Below, one piece after another: positions 7,435 to 16,878 of a DNA stretch of 64,000 nt. The notes beneath the pieces are model-generated. The model worked only from the letters and a program-made list of their open reading frames with translations. It had not been told where the DNA came from and did not search any database. The stretch is from assembly GCA_027491255.1 (NCBI GenBank), contig JAIXWM010000030.1, forward strand, positions 1 to 64,000, in the 5' to 3' direction. Numbering within the stretch: position 1 is the stretch's first letter; each line of letters starts with the position of its first letter. The DNA comes from Rubrivivax sp. GTDB taxonomy: Bacteria; Pseudomonadota; Gammaproteobacteria; Burkholderiales; Burkholderiaceae_C. A program made the translations under genes and the position numbers.

Positions 7435-9311
7435 GGCGCAGGGCTTGCGCTGGCGGGCCGGCGGCCGGGCCGCGCCTCTTCCGCTGCGGCGCAGCGGCGG
7501 GGCAGCCGGAACTGCGCCGAGAGCCCGGCCCGCCCCCCGGCCGACTCGCAGTCATCCTTGCCGGCCTCTTCCTTGCCGCGCTGCTGGCCCTGGGCGCCAC
7601 CGCGGCTCACGCCCGCAACGTCGCGCTGCTGATCGGCGTGGGTGAGTACGGGGACGCCAGGAGCAACCTCGAGGGACCGGTTCACGATGTGGCGGCGCTG
7701 CGCGATGTGCTGGTGCGGCGCTGGGGTTTCGACGCCGCGGACGTGCACACCCTGGTCGACGCGCAGGCCACGCGCGAGGCCATCCTGGCGGCGCTGCGGT
7801 CGCTGCCGGCGCGCACCGCCCCCGGCGACGAGGTGCTGATCTATTTCTCCGGGCACGGCACCAGTGCGCTTGACGGCGGCATGGACGTCCCGCTGCCGCA
7901 TGGCTCGGGCGCTTTCGTCCCCTACGGCGTGGACCGCAGCAGCCCCGCGGCGCTGGCGCGTGGCTTCATCGTCGGGCGTACCGATCTGCAGCCGCTGCTG
8001 CGCGCGCTCGACCAGACCGGCCGCCGGGTGTGGGTGATCTCGGACTCCTGCTACGCGGGCCAGCAGGTGCGCTCGCTCGCGCCCGGCGACGACGAGGCGC
8101 TGCCCTCGCGCTACCTGCCGCTGCCGGCGAATGCGGCCGAGCGTCAGATGCGCGAGCGCAACGAGGCCCGCGCCGCCGAGCGCCCCGAGATCGACCCCTA
8201 TCCCTACCGCGCCGTGGCCTACCTGGCGGCCTCGGCCGAGGGGGAGGCCGCCAAGGACATTCCGCGCGTGCTGTTGCGCAGGTACCCCACGCTGGATGGC
8301 CGCCCGCACGGCGCGCTGACCGACGCCCTGCTGCGCGTGCTCGAAGGCCGGCTGCCCGCCGACCTGGACCGTGATGGCCGGCTTGACCTGAACGAGGTGC
8401 ACCGCGCCGTGGCCGACTTCATGGCGGCGCGCGCCTACGGCCACACACCGCAGCGCCTGCCTTCGGTTGGGGAGGACGAGTTCGGTCTGGGCGCGCGCGC
8501 CGTGCTGGCCGCGCGCGGCATGGCCGCGTCGGCACCCGACGCGGAGCCGCAGCCCCTGCGGGTGAGGCTGGCGCCCGGCGTGGCGGCTACGCTGCGTTCC
8601 GCGTTCGCCGGGGTGCCCGGGCTTCAGACCGTCACCAGCGGCGAGGCCGAGGTCGTGCTGCATGCCGCCAAGGGCGGCGTGGCGCTGCGCACCATGGGCG
8701 ACGACCTGCTGGCCGAATTGCCGCCCGCCGCGGCGTTCGGGCGCCCCTTGCGCGACAGCCTGCGCCAGCTCGCCTGGGCCCACCGCCTGCGGCAGGTGGC
8801 CGAGCGCCACCGCCGCGGCGCGCTCGCGGTCGAGGTGAGCCCGGCGCTGTACGGCGGCAATTTCCGCATCGGCGCCGAGATCCGCTTCGTCGTCCGGCCC
8901 GACCGCGATGCCTGGCTGCTCATGCTCAACGTGGACTCGGCGGGGCGCGTCTCGGTGCTCTACCCGTTCGACCGCTCGGAACTGCGGCCGCTGCAGGCCG
9001 GCCGGGCGCGCACGATACCGGGCGCGGACCCCGAACCAGCCATCAAGGTGCAGCCCCCGGAGGGCATGGACATCCAGATGGTCTTCGCTTTCGACGCGGA
9101 GCCGCCCGAGCTGCGCTCCTTGCTGCGGCTGGTCTCGGCCGACCCCGACGACTCGCGCCTGGCGCGCCTGGAGCCTCTGCTGGCCTCGATGGCCGGGCGC
9201 TACACCTTCGCCCAGAGCGTGCTGCGTGTGAGTGCCGCGCCCCGCACCGCCCAGGGGCCTGACCGTGGCGCGCGTGCGCTGCCGTTTGCGGCCCTGGAGT
9301 TGCGCCCATGA
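7431..9311 (+). CDS. Exported caspase-like protease with C-terminal DUF4384-like domain
   Basis: A 626-residue protein if started at TTG 7431, which overlaps the previous stop in the TTGA pattern seen repeatedly here; an ATG at 7380 would overlap the previous gene more deeply. A hydrophobic export segment (AVILAGLFLAALLALGA) precedes the caspase domain. Catalytic His142 (IYFSGHGTS) and Cys207 (SDSCYAGQ) are intact. The region around residues 480-600 resembles DUF4384 (FVVRPDRDAWLLMLNVDSAG followed by VLYPFD). It belongs to the same subtype as the 3028-4434 and 9308-10357 proteins (SGHG/DSC dyad motifs), distinct from the AGHG/DAC subtype further on. Confidence 0.85.
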   Translation: MRRRACAGGPAAGPRLFRCGAAAGQPELRREPGPPPGRLAVILAGLFLAALLALGATAAHARNVALLIGVGEYGDARSNLEGPVHDVAALRDVLVRRWGFDAADVHTLVDAQATREAILAALRSLPARTAPGDEVLIYFSGHGTSALDGGMDVPLPHGSGAFVPYGVDRSSPAALARGFIVGRTDLQPLLRALDQTGRRVWVISDSCYAGQQVRSLAPGDDEALPSRYLPLPANAAERQMRERNEARAAERPEIDPYPYRAVAYLAASAEGEAAKDIPRVLLRRYPTLDGRPHGALTDALLRVLEGRLPADLDRDGRLDLNEVHRAVADFMAARAYGHTPQRLPSVGEDEFGLGARAVLAARGMAASAPDAEPQPLRVRLAPGVAATLRSAFAGVPGLQTVTSGEAEVVLHAAKGGVALRTMGDDLLAELPPAAAFGRPLRDSLRQLAWAHRLRQVAERHRRGALAVEVSPALYGGNFRIGAEIRFVVRPDRDAWLLMLNVDSAGRVSVLYPFDRSELRPLQAGRARTIPGADPEPAIKVQPPEGMDIQMVFAFDAEPPELRSLLRLVSADPDDSRLARLEPLLASMAGRYTFAQSVLRVSAAPRTAQGPDRGARALPFAALELRP

Positions 9312-10357
9312 CCCCGTCGAATGCCGCCGCGCCCATGTTCATGCCCATGGCTATGCCCATGCCCGCGGCCGCTGCCGATACGCTGCCTTCCCGGTGGCGC
9401 GCAGGGCTTCACGCGTGGCGCCGGCGCACCGTGCGCGGGGTCGTCGCGGCGCTGGCCGCGCTGGCGATGGCTGGCGCGTGGGCCCCGGCCGCCGCCACGG
9501 CCGCCGAGACGCATGCATTGCTGATGTGGGTGGGTCGATACGGCTCGCCCGAGCTGAACCTGCCCGGCATCGAGGCCGACGCCGCCCGCGCGCGCGAGAT
9601 CGCCACCGTTCTCGGCGTGCCACCGCAGCGGCGCATCGAGGTCAGCGAGGAGGCGCTCACGCTGCCCGGCATCGTCGAGGCTTTTGCCACGCTGGAGCGT
9701 CGCGTGCAGCCGGGTGACCGCGTGCTCGTCTACTACTCCGGCCACGGCAGGCAGGTCGAAGGCCAGCACCCGGGCACCCGCTGCAGCGAAGGCATCGTGA
9801 CGCAGGACGCGGGTCTTTACCTGGACATCGCGCTGGAGCGCACGCTGCAGCGCCTGGCCGCGCGCGCTGCCCAGGTGCTGATGTTCAACGACTCGTGCCA
9901 TGCCGGCGGCGCGGCCACCAAGAGCCTGGGCCGCGGCTTCGTTCTGGCGCCCGGCGACGGCGACGAGGCGGAGGTGCCCAAGGTCTTCCCCGGCGCCCTG
10001 CGCACCGCACTGCGGCCCGAAGACACCCGCGCCTGCGGCGACCCGGTGAACAAGTCGCTCGCGGGCCTGGGCGCCGTGATGGGCGGTGCCAGCTCGAGCA
10101 GCGCCAACTGGCTCTACGTGGCCGCGGCCGCGCGCGACGAGATCGCCTATGCCGGCCGCAACGGCAGCCGCGCCACCGCCGCGTGGCACGCCTGCCTGAC
10201 CCGCCGTACGGCCCAGCCGGGCACCCAAGGTGGCCCGCTGCCCGCCACCGGCGAGGCGCTGCGCCGCTGCGCGCAGAGCCTGCTCGACGCGCGCCCGGGC
10301 CGGCGGCAGACGGTGACGCTGGTGGGCGACCCCAATTTCCGCCTCGGGTGGCGGTGA
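9308..10357 (+). CDS. Exported caspase-like protease
   Basis: A 349-residue protein overlapping the previous gene by ATGA. The long N-terminus carries Met-Pro repeats, then a hydrophobic stretch (GVVAALAALAMAGAWAPAAA) that should direct export. The caspase domain keeps His146 (VYYSGHGRQ) and Cys197 (NDSCHAGG). Its closest relative here is the caspase half of 3028-4434, sharing LNLPGIEADAARAREIA-type sequence, but it has no DUF4384 domain. Its stop overlaps an in-frame GTG of the next gene (GTGA). Confidence 0.87.
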   Translation: MTPSNAAAPMFMPMAMPMPAAAADTLPSRWRAGLHAWRRRTVRGVVAALAALAMAGAWAPAAATAAETHALLMWVGRYGSPELNLPGIEADAARAREIATVLGVPPQRRIEVSEEALTLPGIVEAFATLERRVQPGDRVLVYYSGHGRQVEGQHPGTRCSEGIVTQDAGLYLDIALERTLQRLAARAAQVLMFNDSCHAGGAATKSLGRGFVLAPGDGDEAEVPKVFPGALRTALRPEDTRACGDPVNKSLAGLGAVMGGASSSSANWLYVAAAARDEIAYAGRNGSRATAAWHACLTRRTAQPGTQGGPLPATGEALRRCAQSLLDARPGRRQTVTLVGDPNFRLGWR

Positions 10358-10371
10358 ACGTGGAACTGAGG

Positions 10372-12774
10372 ATGGCGGCGATGACGGCTCGCGGGGTGCA
10401 GATGGACACGGTGGGGTGGCAGCGGCCTGACGGCGCCGGCAGGGTCAGTACGCGCTCCGCGCAGCCGCCAGTGGGCCGAAAGGGCGACGCATGGGCCGTT
10501 CGGCCTGCCTGGTGCAGGGGCCGATGGGCTCTCGCCGTGAGCCAGCTTCGTGCCGTCTTCGTCGCCTGGTCGGCTGCCGCGCTGGCCATGGCCGCGGTGG
10601 GCGGGTCGGGTTTGACGCTGGCGTGGGCCCAGAGTCCTTCGGGCGGGGGCGGCACCGCTGGCGCACCGTCAGTGGAACCCAGGGCGTCGCTGCCGGCACT
10701 TCAAGCTGAGCTCGAGGCCGGACGCCGACACCTGCAGCAGATCGAAGCGCGCGTCAAAGCCGAGGCTGACGCACGGCGCGGCGAGATCGCCGCGCTGGAC
10801 GCTCAGCAACGCCGGTTGCAGGAAGAGATCGCATCGCGTCGTCAGGCCGAGGAGCGTTTGGCTGCCGAAGCTGCCGCGCAGGTGGCCGCCGCGCGCCGTG
10901 CGGTGCAGCGAGCCGAGGAGCAACTCGCCCAGGCCCGCCAGCGCGATGCCGAGGCCGCCGAGCTTCAGCGCCAGGCCGAGGCGCGCCGTACCGCCCAGGA
11001 ACGAGCGTCTGCAGCCGTGTCCACGGCCGAGAAGCGCGTTGCCTTGGTGGTGGGCAATGCCGACTACATCCGCGTGCCGTTGAACAACCCGGTCAACGAC
11101 GCGGTGGACCTGGCTGCGGCCTTGCGCCGGCTTGGTTTCGACGTGATGGAGCGCCGCAACCGAAGCTCGGACGAACTCAAACGGGACCTGATCGAATTCC
11201 AGGACAAGCTTGGACCTGGTGCGGTGGGCCTGTTCTATTTCGCTGGGCACGGTGTCCAGGCGGGGCGTGGACAGAACTACCTGCTGCCCGTGGGCGTGGA
11301 CTATCGCCGCGAACGCGATGCAGAGGTGTTCGGGCTCGAGGCAGGCAGCGTGCTGCGGCGGATGGAGGAGTCGGGCGCTGCGCTGAGCATCGTGATCCTG
11401 GACGCCTGCCGCGATTCGCCCCTGCCTGCCGAAGGCCGCTCGAGCGCGAGCCGCGGCCTGGGGCGCATGGAAACGCCCAGCGGCTCTCTGGTGGCCTTTG
11501 CGACCGCGCCGGGCACCACGGCAGACGAGAACCGCAGTGGGCGCAACGGGCTGTACACGCAGTACTTGCTGCGGGCCATCGAGGTGCCGGGCCTGAGGCT
11601 GGAGGACGTGTTCCAGCAGGTGCGGCGCGACGTGGAACGCGCCTCCAACCGGCGCCAGAGCCCGGAAGAGATCAGCAAGCTGACGAGTGCCTTCTTCTTC
11701 CGTCCGACGCAGCCGCAGCAGCGCGTGGTGGGGCCTGCCGAGACCATGGGCGCGGCGGCTTCGCAGGCGCCGGTGTTGACGGCGAGTTCGTCGGCGCCGG
11801 ACCCGGAGGTCGATCTGTGGGAACTGGCCAAGCGGCGGGACAACGTCGCCAGCTACGAGGCCTATCTGCGGGCCTACCCGCAGGGGCGGTTTGCGGGTAC
11901 GGCCCGCGGCGCGCTCGAGGGTTTGCGGCCCGCCGCGGTGGCGACAGTGCCCGTTGCCGCGCCTGCGCCTGCTGCGCCGGTGGCGGCCGCTGCGACGCCG
12001 CCGCAGCCCGTGGTGGCGCCTGCGGCCTCCACCTTCGCCACATCGACCCGCCGGCCTGGCACGGTGTTCAGGGACTGCGCGATCTGCCCTGAAATGGTGG
12101 TGGTCCCGGCGGGACGGTTCCTCATGGGCAGTCCCGAGACCGAGGCGGGTCGGTCGGCCGACGAAGGGCCGAGGCGCTGGGTCAACGTTGGGGCGTTGGC
12201 GATGGGCCGGTACGAGGTGACGCAGGATCAGTGGAGTAGGGTGATGGGAGTCAATCCGAGTACCGACAAGACGTGTGGTGGGCTCCACCCCAGTCAAGCC
12301 GTCGATTGCCCTGTCCAAAACGTGAGCTGGACCGATGCGCAGGAATTCCTGCGCCGACTCAGCGCCACTGCCGGACACCGCTACCGCCTGCCGAGCGAGG
12401 CCGAGTGGGAGTACGTAGCCCGTGCGGGCAGCACTGCGGCCTACCCGTGGGGTGAGTCTTTCGTTGCCGGCCGGGTGAATGGCGGCCCTTCCACCAGTAC
12501 CCGGCTCGTAGGCTGGGTGCCTTCAAATGCCTTCGGCCTGCACGACATGCACGGCAACGTCATGGAATGGGTTCAGGACGTCTGGAACGACAGCTACAGC
12601 GGCGCGCCGACAGACGGCTCGGCATGGTTGACCGGCGGGGACCCCTCGCGCCGCGTGCTGCGCGGCGGTGCGTGGAGCGGGTCGCCTGCTGCGTTGCGAT
12701 CGGCCGCCCGCATGGGCAGCCCGGCGGACACGCGCAACGGCATGACCGGCTTTCGTGTGGTCCGCGACTTCTAG
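10372..12774 (+). CDS. Exported coiled-coil / caspase / FGE-sulfatase-like protein
   Basis: About 800 residues from ATG 10372; GTG 10354 (overlapping the upstream stop) and GTG 10537 (right before the signal peptide) are alternatives. Order: export signal ending LAWAQS, an Ala/Arg/Glu coiled coil (roughly residues 100-220), caspase domain with His293 (FYFAGHGVQ) and Cys346 (LDACRDSP), a linker with the YEAYLRAYPQGRF motif, and from about residue 564 an FGE-sulfatase (SUMF1) domain. The FGE domain ends RVLRGGAWSG..., without the two catalytic cysteines of true formylglycine-generating enzymes. It is more likely a binding domain than an oxidase. Confidence 0.85.
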   Translation: MAAMTARGVQMDTVGWQRPDGAGRVSTRSAQPPVGRKGDAWAVRPAWCRGRWALAVSQLRAVFVAWSAAALAMAAVGGSGLTLAWAQSPSGGGGTAGAPSVEPRASLPALQAELEAGRRHLQQIEARVKAEADARRGEIAALDAQQRRLQEEIASRRQAEERLAAEAAAQVAAARRAVQRAEEQLAQARQRDAEAAELQRQAEARRTAQERASAAVSTAEKRVALVVGNADYIRVPLNNPVNDAVDLAAALRRLGFDVMERRNRSSDELKRDLIEFQDKLGPGAVGLFYFAGHGVQAGRGQNYLLPVGVDYRRERDAEVFGLEAGSVLRRMEESGAALSIVILDACRDSPLPAEGRSSASRGLGRMETPSGSLVAFATAPGTTADENRSGRNGLYTQYLLRAIEVPGLRLEDVFQQVRRDVERASNRRQSPEEISKLTSAFFFRPTQPQQRVVGPAETMGAAASQAPVLTASSSAPDPEVDLWELAKRRDNVASYEAYLRAYPQGRFAGTARGALEGLRPAAVATVPVAAPAPAAPVAAAATPPQPVVAPAASTFATSTRRPGTVFRDCAICPEMVVVPAGRFLMGSPETEAGRSADEGPRRWVNVGALAMGRYEVTQDQWSRVMGVNPSTDKTCGGLHPSQAVDCPVQNVSWTDAQEFLRRLSATAGHRYRLPSEAEWEYVARAGSTAAYPWGESFVAGRVNGGPSTSTRLVGWVPSNAFGLHDMHGNVMEWVQDVWNDSYSGAPTDGSAWLTGGDPSRRVLRGGAWSGSPAALRSAARMGSPADTRNGMTGFRVVRDF

Positions 12775-12853
12775 GCGGGCCTGAGCGGTTATGACGATGA
12801 TCGAGACGCTCGAGTGGGCCCCGGATGCAGGTCCAAGACGACAGAGGCCGCAG

Positions 12854-14968
12854 ATGACGCACCGGCGCCGGTTCCTCGCGCGGCTCCAGGCGGCGCTTTG
12901 GTGGCTTGTCGCCATCGTGGCGGGGCTCGGTGCCGCGCCGGTCCATGCGCAGCCCGCAGCCCCGCCCGCGGCGTCGAGCGTTCAGCCCGAAAGCCTGGAG
13001 CGCTTGCTCTTGCAGGTGGAGGCGCAACGCAGGGCCCTGGCAGAGGCCCAGTCCAGGGTTCGCAGCCAGGCCCAGGCGCGCAAGGCGGCACTGGCCGATC
13101 TCCAGACGAGACTGCGGGCCTTGCAGGCGGAACTCGACGCGGACAACCAGGCCGATCAGCGTGCCAGTGCCGAAGAAGTGCGGCAACTGAGCACGGCCGC
13201 TGCGGCGGTGGACGCTGCCCAGGCCCGTGCAGACCAGGAGCGCCAGCGCCTGGCCGCCGAAGCCGCCGACCGCCAGCGCCGTGAAGACGAGGCCCGGCGC
13301 GTGGCGCAATCGCGCCAACCCGCCATCCCGCCCGGCACCGAGAAGCGCGTGGCGCTGGTGGTGGGCAACTCGGCCTACCGGGACCGGCCGCTGGCCAACC
13401 CGGTCAACGACGCGCGCGCGATGCAGCAGGCGCTGGCGGAGCTGGGTTTTGACGTGCAGGTGGCCACCGACGTGGACCGGCGCGGCCTGCTCGGGGCGCT
13501 GCGGGAGTTCGAGGCGCGCTCGCGCGGGGCCGATGTGGCGTTCTTTTACTACGCGGGCCACGGGGCGCAGGTGGGCGGAACCAACTTCCTGATCCCGCTG
13601 AACGCGCCGATCCGCGCCGACAGCGATGTGCCCGACGAGGCGGTGGACGCGTCTTCGGTGCTGCGGCGCATCGAGGACGCGCGCGCCAAGGTGGGCCTGG
13701 TGGTGCTGGACGCCTGCCGCGACAACCCCTACCCGGGGGCCAACCGTTCCAGCACGCGGGGGCTGGCGCGCATGAACGCGCCCACCGGCACCATCGTGGC
13801 CTACGCCACGGCCCCGGGAAGCACGGCCGAGGACGGCAGCGGCGCCAACAGCCCCTACACCGCCACGCTGGCGCGGGAACTGCGCGTGCCGGGGCTGGAC
13901 GTCAAGGACATCTTCGACCGCACGGCCCAGGAGGTGGAACGCCTGACCAACGGCCGCCAACGCCCGCGCGAGGAGATCGCGCTGAGAGGGCGCTTCGTGC
14001 TGCTGGAGGCGCCGGGTGGGGCAGCGACAGTGGCTGCGGCAGCACCCGCACCCGCACCACCCGACCCCGAGGTGGACTTGTGGGAACTGGCCAAGCGGAG
14101 GGACAACGCGGCCACGTACGAGGCTTATCTGCAGGCGTATCCGCAGGGGCGCTATGTGGCGGCGGCGAGGGCTGGGCTGGCGGGGTTGAGGCCGGCGGCG
14201 GCGCCGGTGGAGTTGAGGCCGACACCGGCGGTGGCCGTCGCGCCGTCAGCCGTGCCGTCAGTGTTGGGGCGTCGCGATGGCGAGGTGTTCAAGGACTGCG
14301 CGGAGTGCCCGGAGATGGTGGTGATTCCTGCGGGTCGGTTCTTGATGGGCAGTCCGCCCGGCGAGACCGGACGCTTTCCGGATGAGGGCCCGCAGCGTTG
14401 GGTGGACGTTCCACGCTTTGCCCTTGGCAAGTTCGAGGTGACGCAGGGGGAGTGGCAGGCGGTGATGGGCAGCAACCCGAGCCGCTTCAGCAACTGTGGC
14501 GTGAACTGCCCGGTGGAGAACGTGAGTTGGAACGACGCCCAGGAGTACGTGCGGCGCCTGAGCCAGCGCACGGGGCAGAACTACCGGCTGCCGAGCGAGG
14601 CGGAGTGGGAGTACGCGGCCAGGGCGGGGACGACCACAGCGTATTTCTGGGGGGACCGATTCGATGGTGGGCGTGCGAACAACGGCAGCAGTACCGAAAC
14701 GGTCGGTCGCTACCCGGCCAATGCGTTCGGCCTGCACGACATGCACGGTAACGTCTGGGAATGGGTGCAGGACGTCTGGCATGACAGCTATGCGGTCGCG
14801 CCTAGCGACGGGTCTGCCCGGATGAGCGGCGGCGATGCGTCGCGGCGGGTGCTTCGCGGCGGGTCGTGGAACTACGCGCCGCAGATCCTGCGCTCGGCAT
14901 TCCGCAGCGGGGACTCGCCGGACTACCGCAACTACTACGCCGGCTTCCGTATCGCCAGGATCTTTTAG
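12854..14968 (+). CDS. Exported coiled-coil / caspase / FGE-like protein, DGR-type variable C-terminus
   Basis: A 704-residue protein from ATG 12854, which has AGAGG six bases upstream and begins a good signal peptide (MTHRRRF..., ending APVHAQP). ATG 12791 is an in-frame alternative. Domains: coiled coil (about 50-150), caspase with His236 (FYYAGHGAQ) and Cys288 (LDACRDNPYPG), a YEAYLQAYPQGRY linker, and an FGE-like domain from about residue 475. The catalytic FGE cysteines are absent. The last ~35 residues (RVLRGGSW...GFRIARIF) follow the layout of DGR variable regions. The next gene is a close paralogue, with most differences concentrated in that segment. Confidence 0.88.
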   Translation: MTHRRRFLARLQAALWWLVAIVAGLGAAPVHAQPAAPPAASSVQPESLERLLLQVEAQRRALAEAQSRVRSQAQARKAALADLQTRLRALQAELDADNQADQRASAEEVRQLSTAAAAVDAAQARADQERQRLAAEAADRQRREDEARRVAQSRQPAIPPGTEKRVALVVGNSAYRDRPLANPVNDARAMQQALAELGFDVQVATDVDRRGLLGALREFEARSRGADVAFFYYAGHGAQVGGTNFLIPLNAPIRADSDVPDEAVDASSVLRRIEDARAKVGLVVLDACRDNPYPGANRSSTRGLARMNAPTGTIVAYATAPGSTAEDGSGANSPYTATLARELRVPGLDVKDIFDRTAQEVERLTNGRQRPREEIALRGRFVLLEAPGGAATVAAAAPAPAPPDPEVDLWELAKRRDNAATYEAYLQAYPQGRYVAAARAGLAGLRPAAAPVELRPTPAVAVAPSAVPSVLGRRDGEVFKDCAECPEMVVIPAGRFLMGSPPGETGRFPDEGPQRWVDVPRFALGKFEVTQGEWQAVMGSNPSRFSNCGVNCPVENVSWNDAQEYVRRLSQRTGQNYRLPSEAEWEYAARAGTTTAYFWGDRFDGGRANNGSSTETVGRYPANAFGLHDMHGNVWEWVQDVWHDSYAVAPSDGSARMSGGDASRRVLRGGSWNYAPQILRSAFRSGDSPDYRNYYAGFRIARIF
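14870..14941 (+). other. DGR-like variable segment, copy 1
   Basis: A 72-base block between the codons for RGGSW and GFRIAR. Against the equivalent block at 16747-16818 it differs at 19 bases, while the 36 bases just upstream differ at only two and the following 19 bases are identical. Every difference is either A against another base or a G/T pair that fits a shared adenine in a template. This is the pattern left by adenine-specific mutagenic retrohoming. Confidence 0.6.
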
Positions 14969-15003
14969 TCTTTTCCGTTTTACCCTCTTACCCTCTGACT
15001 TCG
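14969..15003 (+). repeat. CT-rich intergenic repeat, copy 1
   Basis: The spacer after the variable region is pyrimidine-rich on the + strand (TCTTTTCCG, then TTACCCTCTGAC). Similar spacers recur at 16846-16878 and 18829-18878, so the array probably grew by tandem duplication of a gene plus its spacer. Confidence 0.7.
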
Positions 15004-16845
15004 ATGGAAGACGCGACGAGACAGCCCGGAAACGGGGAGCGGTCCAACCAAGCTGTCGACCGCCGCGCCTTCCCGCCCACGTCCGACGGGCCGGTACCAC
15101 GCCGAGGCCACACACACGCGGTTTCCCGCCCCACCGGCCAGCTGCGCCCAGGCCTGTTGCTTGGGTTCCTGCTGGCCCTTGCCACGCTGCTGCTGCCCGC
15201 TACCCCATGGGCCCAGCGCGTGGCCCTGGTCGTGGGCAACGCGGCCTACGCCGACCGTCCGCTGCGCAACCCCGTCAACGATGCACAACTGATGCAAACG
15301 ACGCTGCGCGACCTGGGTTTTCATGTGCAGGTGGCCACCGATGTCGACCGCCGCGGCCTGCTGGCGGCGCTGCGCGACTTCGAGGCACGGGCCCGTGGCG
15401 CCGAGGTGGCCTTGTTCTACTTCGCCGGCCACGGCGCGCAGGTGGGTGGGGCGAACTACCTGATTCCTGTGAATGCCCAGATCCGCACCGAGACTGACGT
15501 GCCTGATGAGTCGCTGGACGCGGCTGGGGTGCTGCGCCGCATCGAGGAGGCGCGGCCCCGGGTGGGCTTGGTGGTGCTGGACGCGTGCCGCGACAACCCT
15601 TACCCGGGAGCCAACCGTTCCAGCGCGCGGGGTCTGGCGCGCATGAGCGTGCCCACCGGCACCATCGTGGCCTACGCCACCGCACCGGGCAGCACCGCCG
15701 AGGACGGCAGCGGCACGCAGGGCACCTACACCGGCGCGCTGGCTCGGTATCTGGCGCAGCCCGGCCTCGACATCAAGGAGGTCTTCGACCGCGCGGCGCA
15801 GGAGGTGGAGCGCCTGACCAATGGCCGCCAGCGCCCGCGTGAAGAGATCGGCCTGCGGGGGCGGTTCGTGCTGAGGGAGATGCCCGCCGCAGTTCTGGCG
15901 ACAGGGCCGGTGCAGGGCGTCCCCTCCACGCTCACGCCCGTTGACGACCCGGAGCGCGACGTCTGGGAACTGGCCAAGCGGCGGGACAACGCGGCCACGT
16001 ACGAGGCATATCTGCAGGCGTATCCGCAGGGACGCTATGTGGCAGCGGCGAGGGCCGCGCTGGCAGGGCTGAGGCCGGCGCCGGTGGAGACGAGGCCGGC
16101 ATCGGCGGTGGCCGTCGCGCCGTCAGCCGCGCCGTCAGTGCTGGGGCGTCGGGATAGCGAGGTGTTCAAGGACTGCGCAGAATGTCCGGAGATGGTGGCA
16201 ATTCCTGCGGGGCGGTTCTTGATGGGCAGCCCGCCGGGAGAGGCGGGGCGCTACGCAGATGAAGGCCCGCAACGTTGGGTGGGCATATCGCGGTTCGCCA
16301 TGGGCAAGTACGAGGTGACGCAAGGGGAGTGGCTGGCGGTGATGGGCAGCAACCCGAGCGACTTCAGCAACTGTGGCATGAACTGCCCGGTGGAGAACGT
16401 GAGCTGGAACGACGCCCAGGAGTATGTGCGGCGTTTGAGCCAACGCACGGGGCAGAGCTACCGGTTGCCCAGCGAGGCGGAGTGGGAGTACTCGGCCAAG
16501 GCGGGCACGACGACGGCGTATTTCTGGGGGGACCGATTCGATGGTGGGCGTGCGAACAACGGTGGCAGTACGGTGCCGGTCGGGCGCTACCCGGCCAATG
16601 CGTTTGGCCTGCACGACATGCACGGCAACGTCTGGGAATGGGTGCAGGACGTCTGGCATGACAGCTATGCCGGCGCGCCTAGCGACGGGTCTGCCCGGAT
16701 GAGCGGCGGCGATGCCTCGCGGCGGGTGCTTCGCGGCGGTTCGTGGAACATCTCGCCACGGGTCCTGCGCTCGGCCGGCCGCGGCGGGAACTCGCCGGGC
16801 GGCCGCAACATCGGCACCGGCTTCCGTATCGCCAGGACCCTTTAG
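15004..16845 (+). CDS. Exported caspase / FGE-like protein, DGR-type variable C-terminus
   Basis: A 613-residue protein from ATG 15004. An unusually long, basic N-terminus is followed by a hydrophobic segment ending PATPWAQ (about residues 50-73), which is either a signal peptide or an anchor. The caspase domain has His143 (FYFAGHGAQ) and Cys195 (LDACRDNPYPG). Then come a YEAYLQAYPQGRY linker and an FGE-like domain from about residue 385, again without catalytic cysteines. There is no coiled coil, unlike the preceding paralogue. The C-terminal variable block lies at 16747-16818. Confidence 0.87.
   Translation: MEDATRQPGNGERSNQAVDRRAFPPTSDGPVPRRGHTHAVSRPTGQLRPGLLLGFLLALATLLLPATPWAQRVALVVGNAAYADRPLRNPVNDAQLMQTTLRDLGFHVQVATDVDRRGLLAALRDFEARARGAEVALFYFAGHGAQVGGANYLIPVNAQIRTETDVPDESLDAAGVLRRIEEARPRVGLVVLDACRDNPYPGANRSSARGLARMSVPTGTIVAYATAPGSTAEDGSGTQGTYTGALARYLAQPGLDIKEVFDRAAQEVERLTNGRQRPREEIGLRGRFVLREMPAAVLATGPVQGVPSTLTPVDDPERDVWELAKRRDNAATYEAYLQAYPQGRYVAAARAALAGLRPAPVETRPASAVAVAPSAAPSVLGRRDSEVFKDCAECPEMVAIPAGRFLMGSPPGEAGRYADEGPQRWVGISRFAMGKYEVTQGEWLAVMGSNPSDFSNCGMNCPVENVSWNDAQEYVRRLSQRTGQSYRLPSEAEWEYSAKAGTTTAYFWGDRFDGGRANNGGSTVPVGRYPANAFGLHDMHGNVWEWVQDVWHDSYAGAPSDGSARMSGGDASRRVLRGGSWNISPRVLRSAGRGGNSPGGRNIGTGFRIARTL
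16747..16818 (+). other. DGR-like variable segment, copy 2
   Basis: A 72-base block, same length and position as copies 1 and 3. Substitutions relative to copy 1 change about half of the 24 codons, nearly all at positions that can be read as AAC, ACC or GAC codons in a hypothetical template. Confidence 0.6.
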
Positions 16846-16878
16846 GCTTTTTCCCTTTGAGCCTCTTATCCTCTGACC
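16846..16878 (+). repeat. CT-rich intergenic repeat, copy 2
   Basis: The spacer reads GCTTTTTCCCTTTGAG and then CTCTTATCCTCTGACC directly before ATG 16879; clearly related to the spacers at 14969-15003 and 18829-18878. Confidence 0.7.
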
